DNA of 64,000 bases, taken from NCBI RefSeq assembly GCF_900100955.1, contig NZ_FNCC01000004.1:248001-312000 (forward strand), read 5' to 3'. Of this stretch, positions 29,223-37,383 are shown piece by piece. Source of the stretch: Lentzea fradiae (GTDB lineage Bacteria; Actinomycetota; Actinomycetes; Mycobacteriales; Pseudonocardiaceae). The notes beneath the pieces are model-generated. The model made no database searches, had not been told where the DNA came from, and saw only the letters and a program-made list of their open reading frames with translations. Both the position numbers and the translations under genes were made by a program. How positions within the stretch are numbered: position 1 is the first letter of the stretch; each line of letters begins with the position of its first letter.

Positions 29223-30812
29223 TCAGAACGGCCAGTCGGCGTCGCGGCCGGCTTCGAGCAGCGGGATCGCCCGGAACGTCGCGTCGGTCAGGCCACCGAA
29301 CTCGTGCCGGTTCGCCTTCCCGGTCGCGTACGCGCCCATCCGGTAGCCGCCCAGGTTGAACCCGTAGATCGGCACGTGCCGCGGCACGACGTCGGAGACG
29401 CCCTGCCCGTACGCGCCCGACATCGTCTGCATGTCCGAGATGACGAACACGCGGTCGTGACGCCCGTAGGAGCGCTTGAGCGACCCGATGATGTCGGTGC
29501 CGTGCCCGACCTCGCCGATCCGCTTCAGGAACCGGTCGACCTCGCGGACGACCGACGCCCCGCGCGGCACCTCGTGCCGGAACGTGCGGTCCGCGAACCC
29601 GACGAGGTCGACCTGCTCGCCCTTCGCCGCCAGCGCCACGCCGAAGACCGCCGCGGCCTTCGCCGGGGTGACCTTCGACCGCGCCGACACCGGCGTGCCC
29701 GTCATCGACGCCGAGGTGTCGACGAGCACGAGCGACCGGCCCGGCAGCGTGGGCAGGTTGCCGAGCGACGCCCGCAGCGCCTGGTCCAGGGCGTGGCCCC
29801 AGCGCAGGCTCGGCGCCGCCTCGTAGGCGGACAGGAACCGGAACGGCAGCTGCCGCGAGCGCGCCACCTGGCCGGGGTCGGCCAGCCGTGCCGCGACGGT
29901 GGCCGCGACCTCGTCGGACATGCCCGCCTCGTCGAAGTTCCTGAGGTTGCGCAGCAGCGCCATGTAGCCCATCGACGGCGCCAGCGCCTCCCACACGTCC
30001 TTGGTGAGCGGGCCCTGCAGCCACCCGGCCACCGACTCCCACGTCATCCCGGCCCGCCGCAGCACGTCGGCCGCGTCGGGACGCGAGAAGAGCGCACGGC
30101 GCTGCTCGACCGGCCACGCCATGAGCTCGCGGCGGGCCGCGATCACGGACAGGCCGTCCGGCACCGGTGCGTCGGCGGAACGGCGCCGGTCCAGCACGTG
30201 CTGGAACAGCGCGCCCTGCCACGGGGCGGCCGGCGAGGGGTGGGTGAGGTTCAGCACGTCGGCCATCCGGAAGCCACGGGCGTCGCTGTCCCACTTGAGG
30301 ACGGCGCGCTCGTCGTACAGGCGCCGGACGGCGTCGGCGATGCCGCGCTTGACCGGCTTCGGCACGCGCCGGCCGTTCTGGCTCGTCCAGTAGGCGAGCA
30401 GCTCACCGGGCTCGTCCGCGCGCTGGAGCACCGAGGCGATGACCGCGCGGTTGGTGACGCCCGCGTCCGCGGACTCCACGAGGCGGGCGAGCACGAACTC
30501 GGCCGCGCCGACGAGCGACGCGGTGCGCATGTTCGCCTCGGTGCGCAGCCACTGGAGCAGGCGCGCGGTCCACTCGGGGTCCGCGAGCGCTGCGGCGTGC
30601 ACGAGCTGGGCGAAGCGGTTGTCGCGGCTGGTCCCGGACTCGTAGAAGGTGTCCTCGCCGCCCATGTTCGACACGGCGAGCAGGAACAGCTCGGACTTCG
30701 TGTCGCGGGCGTACCCGTCGCCGCCCTCGTGGGTGCGGCCGGCCGGACGCGCCGCCGTGGCGACCGGGCTGGTGCCCGCCGGGCGTGCGCGGAAGACGTT
30801 GAACTTCGCCAT
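29223..30812 (-). CDS. rsr: bacterial Ro60 orthologue (TROVE + vWA domain RNA-binding protein)
   Basis: A 529-residue ring protein of the Ro60/Rsr family, which binds Y RNAs and helps RNA decay and quality control. The TROVE HEAT-repeat domain covers about residues 20-355 (for example GYARDTKSELFLLAVSNMGG, FAQLVHAAALADPEWTARLL). The vWA domain follows, with an intact MIDAS DTSASM near residue 365 and later TDIIGSL and VISDMQTMSG. The ATG at 30812 follows GAGGGGGAAGAG. Three Y-RNA-like units lie directly upstream on the same strand, which supports function as a Y-RNA partner. No rtcA/rtcB genes are nearby, unlike in Salmonella. Confidence 0.93.
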   Translation of the reverse strand: MAKFNVFRARPAGTSPVATAARPAGRTHEGGDGYARDTKSELFLLAVSNMGGEDTFYESGTSRDNRFAQLVHAAALADPEWTARLLQWLRTEANMRTASLVGAAEFVLARLVESADAGVTNRAVIASVLQRADEPGELLAYWTSQNGRRVPKPVKRGIADAVRRLYDERAVLKWDSDARGFRMADVLNLTHPSPAAPWQGALFQHVLDRRRSADAPVPDGLSVIAARRELMAWPVEQRRALFSRPDAADVLRRAGMTWESVAGWLQGPLTKDVWEALAPSMGYMALLRNLRNFDEAGMSDEVAATVAARLADPGQVARSRQLPFRFLSAYEAAPSLRWGHALDQALRASLGNLPTLPGRSLVLVDTSASMTGTPVSARSKVTPAKAAAVFGVALAAKGEQVDLVGFADRTFRHEVPRGASVVREVDRFLKRIGEVGHGTDIIGSLKRSYGRHDRVFVISDMQTMSGAYGQGVSDVVPRHVPIYGFNLGGYRMGAYATGKANRHEFGGLTDATFRAIPLLEAGRDADWPF

Positions 30813-30835
30813 CGGCTCTTCCCCCTCGAAGCAAA

Positions 30836-30999
30836 AGAAAGGGGAGCCCACGAACTCCACACGTGTCCGAGATCAGAGCGCGGAAGGTACGTTGCTGCTC
30901 TGCCTGACTGAGCTACGACCGGATGGCCGGTGGGATTCGAACCCACGTCCCGCCCATTAAAAGTGGAAGTAACCCTCTGCTTCGCACCGGACACGTGTG
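30836..30999 (-). ncRNA. Y RNA-like unit C with tRNA-like module (YrlA type)
   Basis: Read on the minus strand, CACACGTGTCCG (30988-30999) pairs perfectly with CGGACACGTGTG (30858-30869), and CAGAG pairs with CTCTG inside it, leaving GTGCGAAG opposite ATCT as an internal loop. This is the shape of the Ro-binding helix. Inside lies a tRNA-like module in permuted order: T-arm GTGGGTTCGAATCCCAC (30930-30946), short acceptor hairpin ACCGG/CCGGT (30918-30931), D-arm GCTCAGTCAGGCAGAGC (about 30896-30914). A T-rich tail (CCCCTTTCTTTT) follows the stem. It lies 24 bp upstream of rsr. The 5' end is inferred from pairing and could extend further. Confidence 0.85.
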
Positions 31000-31093
31000 A
31001 AGTTGTGCGCTCCCGAGATCGGTTCGCCGGCGGTGTTCTGATTACGGATCGAAGTAACCGCCGGCTTCGCACCGGGTGCGATTTCCATACAAC
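31000..31093 (-). ncRNA. Y RNA-like unit B, minimal form without tRNA-like module
   Basis: On the minus strand it has the same Ro-stem motif (GGTGCGAAGC...GGTTACTTC, 31051-31073). The inner stem is GCCGGCGG (31058-31065) with CCGCCGGC (31026-31033). The outer stem is CGC-A-CCCG with CGGG-A-GCG, closed by GTTGT/ACAAC. The loop is only about 24 nt and can fold as GTTAC/GTAAT. There is no T-arm or D-arm sequence, so this is a stem-only Y RNA. Its 3' end abuts unit C, so B and C may be cut from one precursor. Confidence 0.75.
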
Positions 31094-31129
31094 CACGCCG
31101 CGCCAGCGGTTTTATCTCCGGCGGAGGTG

Positions 31130-31275
31130 GAGTTGTGGGGCGCCCGAGTTCAAGTCGCGGAAGGTGACTGCTCACCGGAGTGAGCACGACCGGCCTGAGC
31201 CGGTCCCAGGAGTTGAACCTGAGTGGACACCGAAGTAACCCTCCGCTGCGCACCGGGCGCACATTCATACAACCA
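31130..31275 (-). ncRNA. Y RNA-like unit A with tRNA-like module (YrlA type)
   Basis: On the minus strand the Ro-stem motif GGTGCGCAGC...GGTTACTTC lies at 31230-31254. Inner stem: GCGGAGGG with CCTTCCGC (one G-U pair). Outer stem: CGCCCG with CGGGCG. The tRNA-like module is again permuted: T-arm CAGGTTCAACTCCTG (31207-31221), acceptor hairpin GACCGG/CCGGTC (31188-31205), D-arm-like GCTCACTCCGGTGAGC (31169-31185). Its 5' flank shares a 23-bp block with unit B (22 of 23 identical, 31266-31288 and 31086-31108), which is either promoter or 5' RNA. Confidence 0.8.
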
Positions 31276-31290
31276 CACCGCGCCAGCGAA

Positions 31291-31938
31291 TTACGCCGTC
31301 TTCACCAGGCGCCGCAAGAGGTAGAAGAGCCCGACGGTGAGGAGAAAACCGATTGCGCTGATCATCACGATCTGTTCCACGGTGTCGGCCTTCGATCCCG
31401 CGAACACGTAGGCGGCGCAGATCGGGATGGTGCCGAGGAGCGTGAACGACATGAAACTCCGGAACGGCACCCGCGAAACCCCCGCGGACACCGACACCGT
31501 TTCCGCCATCATCGGGATTCCGCGCGCCACGCCGAAGAACCACGGCCCGAACTGACGGCCCCACCGCCGCATCTCGGCCATCTCCTCCATGGTGACGACC
31601 CGGCGCACCAGGGCGGGACCCGCGAACCTGCCCAGGGCGTAGCCCGCGGCGGAGGAACCCAGGGACCCGACGACCGCCAGCGCCAGCCCGAGGGGAAGGC
31701 CCAGCGCCGTTCCCGCCAGCACGATGAGCGGCGTCGACGGCACCGGCAGGAAGATGTCGACGACCAGCAGGGCGAAGATCGCCACCGCCGCCCACGCGGG
31801 GTCGATCCCGCGCACCCAGGTCACGACGCCTTCGAAGTCGATCAGGTCGAGCGCCTCGAACACGATCCAGCTCAGCAGCACGAAGCCGAGCACGACGGCC
31901 GGGATCCACTTCCACCGGACGCCCGTCTCATAACTCAT
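31291..31938 (-). CDS. DedA/VTT-family membrane protein
   Basis: A 215-residue protein with about five membrane segments, of the SNARE-associated/VTT (DedA) family. Family features visible: the re-entrant region FLPVPSTPLIVLAGTALG, GSSAAGYALGRFAGPALVRR, and FGPWFFGVARGIPMMAETVSVSAGVSRVPFRSF, which carries the conserved arginine and glycines. Members act in lipid (undecaprenyl phosphate or phospholipid) translocation. I start at ATG 31938 (MSYETGVRWKW). The upstream sequence has no clear ribosome site, and the 179 bp before the next gene hold nothing recognisable. Confidence 0.88.
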   Translation of the reverse strand: MSYETGVRWKWIPAVVLGFVLLSWIVFEALDLIDFEGVVTWVRGIDPAWAAVAIFALLVVDIFLPVPSTPLIVLAGTALGLPLGLALAVVGSLGSSAAGYALGRFAGPALVRRVVTMEEMAEMRRWGRQFGPWFFGVARGIPMMAETVSVSAGVSRVPFRSFMSFTLLGTIPICAAYVFAGSKADTVEQIVMISAIGFLLTVGLFYLLRRLVKTA

Positions 31939-32117
31939 CGGGTGATGGTCGCCCACGTCGATGCGACGGACAATCCGCCAGTGGCGCAGGTTCCGTCGAG
32001 AAGGCGCGGACGGGTGACGATCCAGTGCCGTTCCTCGGCCACCGGATGCTGGTCCGTGTGCACCGGCGGCAGCCCGCCGCGCAGCGGATTCTCGGCAGGC
32101 CGGACCTCGTCGGCGTC

Positions 32118-33995
32118 TCAGGCGCGTGGCCGGAAGACCGCGACGACCACCCGCAGGCCGAGCAGGACGCTGACGATCAGCAGGTTGTAGCCGAACACCT
32201 GGTAGAGGCCGATGTCCGGCACCACCTGCGGCCCGCCGGAGGAGCCGAGCAGCAGCACCGCCATCAGGCCCGCGGTCGCACCGAGGACGGTCAGCATCAC
32301 CTGGTGCAGCAGGCCGGTGACGAACGACCTGTCGCGTTCGTCCGCGAACAGCCTCATCGACAGGCTCAGCCTGCCCTGCTCCACGGCTCCGGTGATGCGG
32401 TCGATCCGGCGCGGCAGCCTGCGCAGCATCGGCAGCGCGGCCTGGAGCTCCTCGGCCATCGTGCGCTGCACGGACTCGGGCGACAGGCGCTCGGTGATCT
32501 GTTCGGCCGCGAAGGCGCGCGCCTCCACCACGATGTTGAAGCCCGGTGACAGCACGGCGAGGGTGCCCTCCAGCGTCGCCAGCGCCCGGAACACCGCCGC
32601 GACCTCCGGCGGGACGTTCAGCCCGAACCGCGACACCAGTGCGAACAGGTCGCCGAACATCTCGACGTCCGGCCGCATCCCCGCGCCGAGGTGCCGGGCC
32701 ATGAACTGGCCGAGCGCGCGTTCCAGCCGCTGCTCGTCGATCTCCTCCGGCCGCGCGGTCAGCTCCAGCAGCGCGTCGGTGAGCCCGGCGGGGTCGCCGC
32801 GGTCGATGGCGAGCAGCAGCCGCCGCAACGCCGAGCGCAGGCCGGCGTCGATCCGCCCGACCGAGCCGAAGTCGAGCAGCCCGAGGCGTCCGTCGGCCAT
32901 CAGCAGGACGTTGCCGGGGTGCGGGTCGGCGTGGAAGACGCCGTCGAGCATCACCTGGCGGAGCACGAACCGCAGCAACGTCCGCGCGAGCCCCTCGTCC
33001 TCGGCGGTGCCGCGCACGGGCACGCCGTCGAGCCGGTCCATGACGAGCACGCGCGACGTCGACAGGTGGACCCGCGGCAGTGCGACCGAGTCGTCCGCGA
33101 CCGCCGCCACGGCGGCGATGTTGCGTGCCTCGACCCGGAAGTCCAGCTCCTCGCGCAACGCCGCCGCGAACCCGGCGGCCAGGTCCCGCACGCCCAGCGC
33201 CGAACCCCACCGGGTGCGCTGCAACGTCTCCGCGAGCCGCGACACGATGTCCAGGTCGCCCTCGGCCACCGCCCGCACGTCCGGCCGTTGCACCTTCACG
33301 ACGACCTCGGCGCCCGACGCCAGCACCGCCCGGTGCACCTGCGCGATCGAGGCCGCGGCCAGCGGTTCGGGGTCGACCTCGCGGAACGCGTCCGGCCCCA
33401 CCTCGGCGTCGAGCACCGCGCGGACCTCGTCCCACCGCGCGGGCGGAACCTTGTCCTGCAACAGGCTCAGCTCGTCGACGAAGTCCTCCGGCAGCAGGTC
33501 GGCGCGGGTGGACAGCACCTGGCCGAGCTTCACGAACGTGACGCCCGCGTCCTGCAACGCGAGACGCAGAGACCGCGCCAGGTCCGTGCCCGACCGCTCC
33601 CGGCCGCGCAGATAGGGGCCGAGGCCGTGACGGAACGCGATCGCGGTGATCCGCGAGTACCGGCGGGTGCGGGCGACCCGGCGCCGCAGCAGGCCCCACC
33701 ACTCGGTGGGCGGCGGGATCGAGCCGGTCGGCACGATGATCTCGGCGAACGCCAGCAGCCCGATGACGACGAGCAGCGACAGTCCCAGTTGGATGGTCGC
33801 GAGCGATGTCGTCGGCGACGCGTTCGTCTCGCCGAAGATGCCCGACGCGATGGACATCGCGAGCAGGCACGCCAGCGCGGTGCGGACGAGACCGACGCGC
33901 AGGCCGAGGATGCGGCGTGCCGCCAGGGCCATGCCCAGCACGAGCAGCACGAACGTGACCGGGAAGCCGATCGTGTAGACGAAGAAGTCCCCCAT
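32118..33995 (-). CDS. UbiB/ABC1/AarF-family atypical kinase
   Basis: A 625-residue member of the UbiB protein-kinase-like family. It has two or three N-terminal membrane segments (residues about 1-95), the KxGQ motif in FVKLGQVLSTRADLLP, the Ala-rich nucleotide loop AAASIAQVHRAVL, VVVKVQRP, HADPHPGNVLLM and LLDFGSVG, and a C-terminal membrane hairpin. Such proteins support isoprenoid-quinone synthesis or lipid homeostasis. The ATG at 33995 is preceded by TAGGCT and a 7-nt spacer, so it is probably leaderless. No quinone gene is adjacent. Confidence 0.93.
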   Translation of the reverse strand: MGDFFVYTIGFPVTFVLLVLGMALAARRILGLRVGLVRTALACLLAMSIASGIFGETNASPTTSLATIQLGLSLLVVIGLLAFAEIIVPTGSIPPPTEWWGLLRRRVARTRRYSRITAIAFRHGLGPYLRGRERSGTDLARSLRLALQDAGVTFVKLGQVLSTRADLLPEDFVDELSLLQDKVPPARWDEVRAVLDAEVGPDAFREVDPEPLAAASIAQVHRAVLASGAEVVVKVQRPDVRAVAEGDLDIVSRLAETLQRTRWGSALGVRDLAAGFAAALREELDFRVEARNIAAVAAVADDSVALPRVHLSTSRVLVMDRLDGVPVRGTAEDEGLARTLLRFVLRQVMLDGVFHADPHPGNVLLMADGRLGLLDFGSVGRIDAGLRSALRRLLLAIDRGDPAGLTDALLELTARPEEIDEQRLERALGQFMARHLGAGMRPDVEMFGDLFALVSRFGLNVPPEVAAVFRALATLEGTLAVLSPGFNIVVEARAFAAEQITERLSPESVQRTMAEELQAALPMLRRLPRRIDRITGAVEQGRLSLSMRLFADERDRSFVTGLLHQVMLTVLGATAGLMAVLLLGSSGGPQVVPDIGLYQVFGYNLLIVSVLLGLRVVVAVFRPRA

Positions 33996-34085
33996 GGACC
34001 GCAGCCTAGGCAGGTCCGGCTGAGAACGCGGCCGTGTTCCGGCACGACGGCGGTGCGCCGGAACACCTGACGCGCGGTCGCGGGG

Positions 34086-34484
34086 TCAGAAGTCGAAGAC
34101 CTTGCCGGTGGACGCGCGCACGACGCACGGGTTCGAGTACACCTGCTGGAAGTCGATCCGCTTGTCGCGCCACTTGCCGCGCAACGTCGCCTTCGTCGGG
34201 TTCAGCTCCATCGTGCACATCGCGTCGGCCGTCGGCTCCAGCTCGCGGAAGTCGCCCTCGACGGGCGTGAGCGCGTCGCACGCCTGCCGCGCGTGCTTGT
34301 GCGGGCCGCCGGTGGGGTGGCAGTTGAGCTGGGTGGTGCGGGCGCCGCCCATCTCCGGTTCCAGCGACAGCACCAGGCCGGTGGCCGGGAGGAGTGGTAC
34401 GAGCGGGCCCGCCTGGGCCGTCGCCGCGGTGAGGAGCGGCGCGACGAGTGCGAGAGAGGCAAAAAGAAGCCGGGTCCTTGCCAT
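34086..34484 (-). CDS. secreted subtilisin inhibitor-like (SSI) protease inhibitor
   Basis: A 132-residue exported protein. Signal peptide: MARTRLLFASLALVAPLLTA, cleaved after AQA (about residue 25). The mature part is an SSI-family inhibitor. Four cysteines (55, 69, 90, 120) match the two SSI disulfides. The reactive loop AMCTMELNP puts Met92 at P1 with Glu at P1'; classic SSI has Met-Val, so the primed side is unusual. The ending SNPCVVRASTGKVFDF resembles the SSI C-terminus. It probably controls secreted serine proteases and is transcribed alone. Confidence 0.9.
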   Translation of the reverse strand: MARTRLLFASLALVAPLLTAATAQAGPLVPLLPATGLVLSLEPEMGGARTTQLNCHPTGGPHKHARQACDALTPVEGDFRELEPTADAMCTMELNPTKATLRGKWRDKRIDFQQVYSNPCVVRASTGKVFDF

Positions 34485-34570
34485 GCCACCACTGTGGCGC
34501 GGCGAGGACCCGCGACTCCAACCAACTCGGCGGTAACACCGGATCGTGTACACCGCGATCGTTCGTGCAA

Positions 34571-35440
34571 CTAGACCTTCGCGGACGCCGTCCCGGCGAG
34601 CGCCGCGGCGACCTGGTTGCCCACCGCCGCCATGCCCTTCGCGTTCGGGTGCACCGGGAACGCGAGGCTCGTCGGGATGATGCCCTCGACCCACTTGTCC
34701 CACGGCGCCGCGCACGTGTCACGGCCCAGGCTGATGTCGTACGGGTTCACGAACGTGGCACCGGCCGCCTGCGCCTGCGCGGCCAGCATCGCGTTGAGCT
34801 GCCGTTCCACCCCGTCGAGGTACGGCACGTCGCCGCGGGAGATCGGCACGACCGGCCAGCAGCCGCCCGACGGCGGCAGGATGCGGAGGTAGCCGACCAC
34901 GACGATCTTGGCGTTGGGCGACCGCTGCTTGATGCCCGCGAGCACGGCGGCGACCTTCGGCGCGGTGGCCGCGACGCGCTGCGCGAGCGAGTCGCCGTAG
35001 TTCGCCTTGCAGGGAGCGCCGAGCGGGTCGAGCACGCTCTTGCCCGCGCACGTCAGGATGATGTCGGAGAAGCCGATGTCGTTGCCACCGATGGAGATCG
35101 TGACGAGGTCGGTGTCGGCCTTCAGCGCGGAGAACTGCGCCACGGACTGGCCGGGGACGCCGCTCTGCACACCCGCCATGTCCTTGGTCTGGGCGCCACC
35201 GCAGGAGATGTCGGTGAAGTTCGCGATGCCCAGCTTCCCCGCCAGGACGGACGGGTAGTTCTGGGTGGACTTGAAGCAGCTCAGCGGGTCCAGCCGCTGG
35301 TGGGGGATGAACGGTCCGGAGACGAACGAGTCGCCCAGCGAGACGTAGTTGCGGTAGTTCGGGGCGGCGCTGGCATGGGGAGCCAGGAGGGTGGCGATCA
35401 TGGCCGTCAGCAGGGACACCACAGTCACTCGGCGCGTCAT
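34571..35440 (-). CDS. secreted SGNH/GDSL-family hydrolase
   Basis: A 289-residue exported esterase/lipase. Signal peptide residues 1-25 (MTRRVTVVSLLTAMIATLLA, then PHASA). The catalytic serine is in YVSLGDSFVSG (block I), block III is SIGGNDIGF, and the Asp/His pair is in FPVHPNAKG. Six or more cysteines suggest disulfides, as in the Streptomyces extracellular lipase/phospholipase group. Start ATG 35440 follows CGAGGTAGCA. A distant relative lies at 53343-54125. Substrate not defined (lipid esters likely). Confidence 0.92.
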   Translation of the reverse strand: MTRRVTVVSLLTAMIATLLAPHASAAPNYRNYVSLGDSFVSGPFIPHQRLDPLSCFKSTQNYPSVLAGKLGIANFTDISCGGAQTKDMAGVQSGVPGQSVAQFSALKADTDLVTISIGGNDIGFSDIILTCAGKSVLDPLGAPCKANYGDSLAQRVAATAPKVAAVLAGIKQRSPNAKIVVVGYLRILPPSGGCWPVVPISRGDVPYLDGVERQLNAMLAAQAQAAGATFVNPYDISLGRDTCAAPWDKWVEGIIPTSLAFPVHPNAKGMAAVGNQVAAALAGTASAKV

Positions 35441-35538
35441 TGCTACCTCGTTACTGGAAAGTAGGGCCGTCGGACGTAGGGTGACCGGGCCATTGCGCAG
35501 TGTCAATCCCTCCACCAGGCGGAAACGGGCGGGCCGGC

Positions 35539-36390
35539 TCAGCGCACGAGGCGCAGCCGGCGGGCGGCGAGCCCCACGCTCAGCCGCTGGCCCCAGCCCA
35601 GGCGCAGCGCGTCGCTCTCGATGCCGTCGCCGAACGCCACCAGGCCGTCGGACTCGACGTCGAGGTGGAGGTCCTCGGTGGTGATCTCGCCCTCGGTGTG
35701 CTCGACGCCGGTGCCGGGGGAGGGCCACGCCTCCCGGACGAACCAGACGAGCCTGCGTTCGGCCGGGCCGGGCAGCGTCAGCGCGCTTCCCCGTTCCCGG
35801 TGGATCGACCCGCACCAGCCCGTCGCGCCCGTGCCGGTGCCGATGAGGACTCCCGAGGACGCCTGCCGTTCGCCGCGGACGCGGTAGCGGCTGGTCTGGT
35901 GGCTCGGGTGGCCGACGTAGACCTCGTTGAGCGCCAGGAGGGTCTGGCCGTCGTCCGACCTGGCCTCGACCATCGTGCGGTCCTCGGTGTCACCGGTGGC
36001 GCGCAGCAGCTCGGCCGCGTCGGACGGCGCGTGCGTCGCGAGCACGCCCCGGTCCGGGTTGATGCCGATCACGGGCTGGCCGTCCAGGTACTTGGCCACG
36101 TTCGCGACCAGCCCGTCCTGGCCGACGACGACCACGACGTCCTCCGGCGCGAACAGGAACCGCGACAGGTCCTCCCGCTCCACCACGCCGCGGCGCCAGT
36201 CCAGCGGGATCGCGGCGCTGACGTCGGCGAGCGCGCGGCGGGCCCGTTCGTCGCGGTCCACCACCTCGTCCAGGGTCCGGTCGCGGGAGCGGAGGAAGAA
36301 CTCGACCTGCCCGCGGGTCCCGTGCCTGGCCAGCAGGTCGGTCAGCTCGGTGCGCCGGTGCACCAGGACGATCCTCGGCGCGAGGCTCAT
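35539..36390 (-). CDS. NAD-kinase-like protein
   Basis: A 283-residue protein of the NAD/diacylglycerol-kinase fold. The central motif is [17 protein letters not shown] followed by [10 protein letters not shown]; the canonical GGDG of NAD kinases is GQDG here, so activity may differ. [12 protein letters not shown] matches the TGSTGW nucleotide-binding segment. It overlaps the SPFH gene stop by 4 bp (ATGA) and so forms an operon with it. The divergent NUDIX-HTH regulator of NrtR type fits a link to NAD(P) metabolism. It is more divergent than housekeeping NAD kinase, which should be elsewhere in the genome. Confidence 0.75.
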   Translation of the reverse strand: MSLAPRIVLVHRRTELTDLLARHGTRGQVEFFLRSRDRTLDEVVDRDERARRALADVSAAIPLDWRRGVVEREDLSRFLFAPEDVVVVVGQDGLVANVAKYLDGQPVIGINPDRGVLATHAPSDAAELLRATGDTEDRTMVEARSDDGQTLLALNEVYVGHPSHQTSRYRVRGERQASSGVLIGTGTGATGWCGSIHRERGSALTLPGPAERRLVWFVREAWPSPGTGVEHTEGEITTEDLHLDVESDGLVAFGDGIESDALRLGWGQRLSVGLAARRLRLVR

Positions 36391-37334
36391 CCGGCCAGTC
36401 TCCGCAACGCGGCCTGGAGGAGGTCCGGCGTCAGCGTGATGCTGCCGATCTCCGGGAGGTTGCCGGCCAGCTCCTTCAGCGCGAGCGCGTGGAGGGTCGC
36501 CTCCGGCGTGTCCCGGTACGCGTCGAGCCGCGCCTTCTCACCGGCCGCCTCCGCCTCGGCCAGCTTGCGGATGCCGTCGGCCTTCGCCTCGGTGGCGACC
36601 TTCGCCGCCCTGGCGTTGTCCTCCGCCTGCCGCAGCGCGTTCGCGCCGCGCTGCACCACCAGCTGCTCCTCGCGCTTCGCGAGCTCGATCTGGTTCTGCA
36701 GCTCGTTCTCGCCGATCGCCCGCTCGCGTTCGACGGCCATCGCCCTGCGCTCGTAGGTGGCCCTGTCGGCCTCCTGCTGGACCCGTTCGCGGATGGTGGT
36801 CTGGAGCGCCTTCTCCAGGTCTGCGTCCGGGCGGATGGCGACGACGCGGACGTCGATGACCTCCATGCCGAGGTGGGCCGCCGTGAGACCGGCCGCCACC
36901 GCCGTCTTGACCTGTTCCACGCCGGTCCTGATCGCCGTCTCCAGGTCCAGGGTGGCGAGGATCTTCAGCGCGTGCTGCTGGGTGCTCTCGGTCAGGGTGG
37001 TGCCGATCTGGCTCAGCGGGTCCTGGCGCCACACGCCGGTGTCGGGGTCGATCGAGAAGTCGATCCTGCTGGTCGCCGTCTCCGGGTCGGTGCAGCGGTA
37101 GGTGACGGTCAGCTGGACCGTCACGTCCTGGTGGTCGCCGGTCCTCGCGTGGAAGAGCATGGGCAGCTCGCGGTCGTCGACCGGGACCTCGCTCAGCACC
37201 GCGGTCGCGGGACGGAACCAGAAGCTCTGGCCGGTGCCCTCGTGCACGAGCACGCCCTTGCTGACGTGTCTGATGTGGACGGTGGGGGCTCCTCTGAAGT
37301 GCCGGAGGCCCGGGTACCTGCGGATGTCGGCCAT
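36387..37334 (-). CDS. SPFH (band 7/prohibitin-like) domain protein
   Basis: A 315-residue cytoplasmic or membrane-associated scaffold. The SPFH domain occupies about residues 15-190 ([21 protein letters not shown]), followed by a long coiled-coil rich in Ala, Glu and Arg ([20 protein letters not shown]). Unlike stomatins or flotillins it has no N-terminal membrane segment. ATG 37334 lies 14 bp from a palindromic operator shared with the divergent NrtR-like gene. It is first in an operon with the NAD-kinase-like gene. This pairing suggests a local NAD(P)-related complex, which is inference. Confidence 0.88.
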   Translation of the reverse strand: MADIRRYPGLRHFRGAPTVHIRHVSKGVLVHEGTGQSFWFRPATAVLSEVPVDDRELPMLFHARTGDHQDVTVQLTVTYRCTDPETATSRIDFSIDPDTGVWRQDPLSQIGTTLTESTQQHALKILATLDLETAIRTGVEQVKTAVAAGLTAAHLGMEVIDVRVVAIRPDADLEKALQTTIRERVQQEADRATYERRAMAVERERAIGENELQNQIELAKREEQLVVQRGANALRQAEDNARAAKVATEAKADGIRKLAEAEAAGEKARLDAYRDTPEATLHALALKELAGNLPEIGSITLTPDLLQAALRRLAG

Positions 37335-37347
37335 GACGTCTCCTCAA

Positions 37348-37368
37348 TTATCGTCGATCTGACGATAA
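37348..37368. promoter_or_regulatory. palindromic operator between the SPFH operon and the NUDIX-HTH gene
   Basis: TTATCGTC (37348-37355) and GACGATAA (37361-37368) form a perfect 8-bp inverted repeat with a GATCT centre. It overlaps the space where the -35 element of the leaderless NUDIX-HTH promoter (TATACT at 37372-37377) would lie, and is 14 bp from the SPFH start. It is the likely site of the NrtR-like regulator. Confidence 0.75.
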
Positions 37369-37383
37369 CCCTATACTGCGGTC

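Noticed and set aside
30895-30946. A tRNA gene on the minus strand, suggested by GGGTTCGAATCCC and GCTCAG...AGAGC
   Set aside because: The T-arm comes before the D-arm and there is no full acceptor stem or anticodon arm in the normal order. The elements lie inside a Ro-type stem and are better explained as a Y RNA tRNA-like module.
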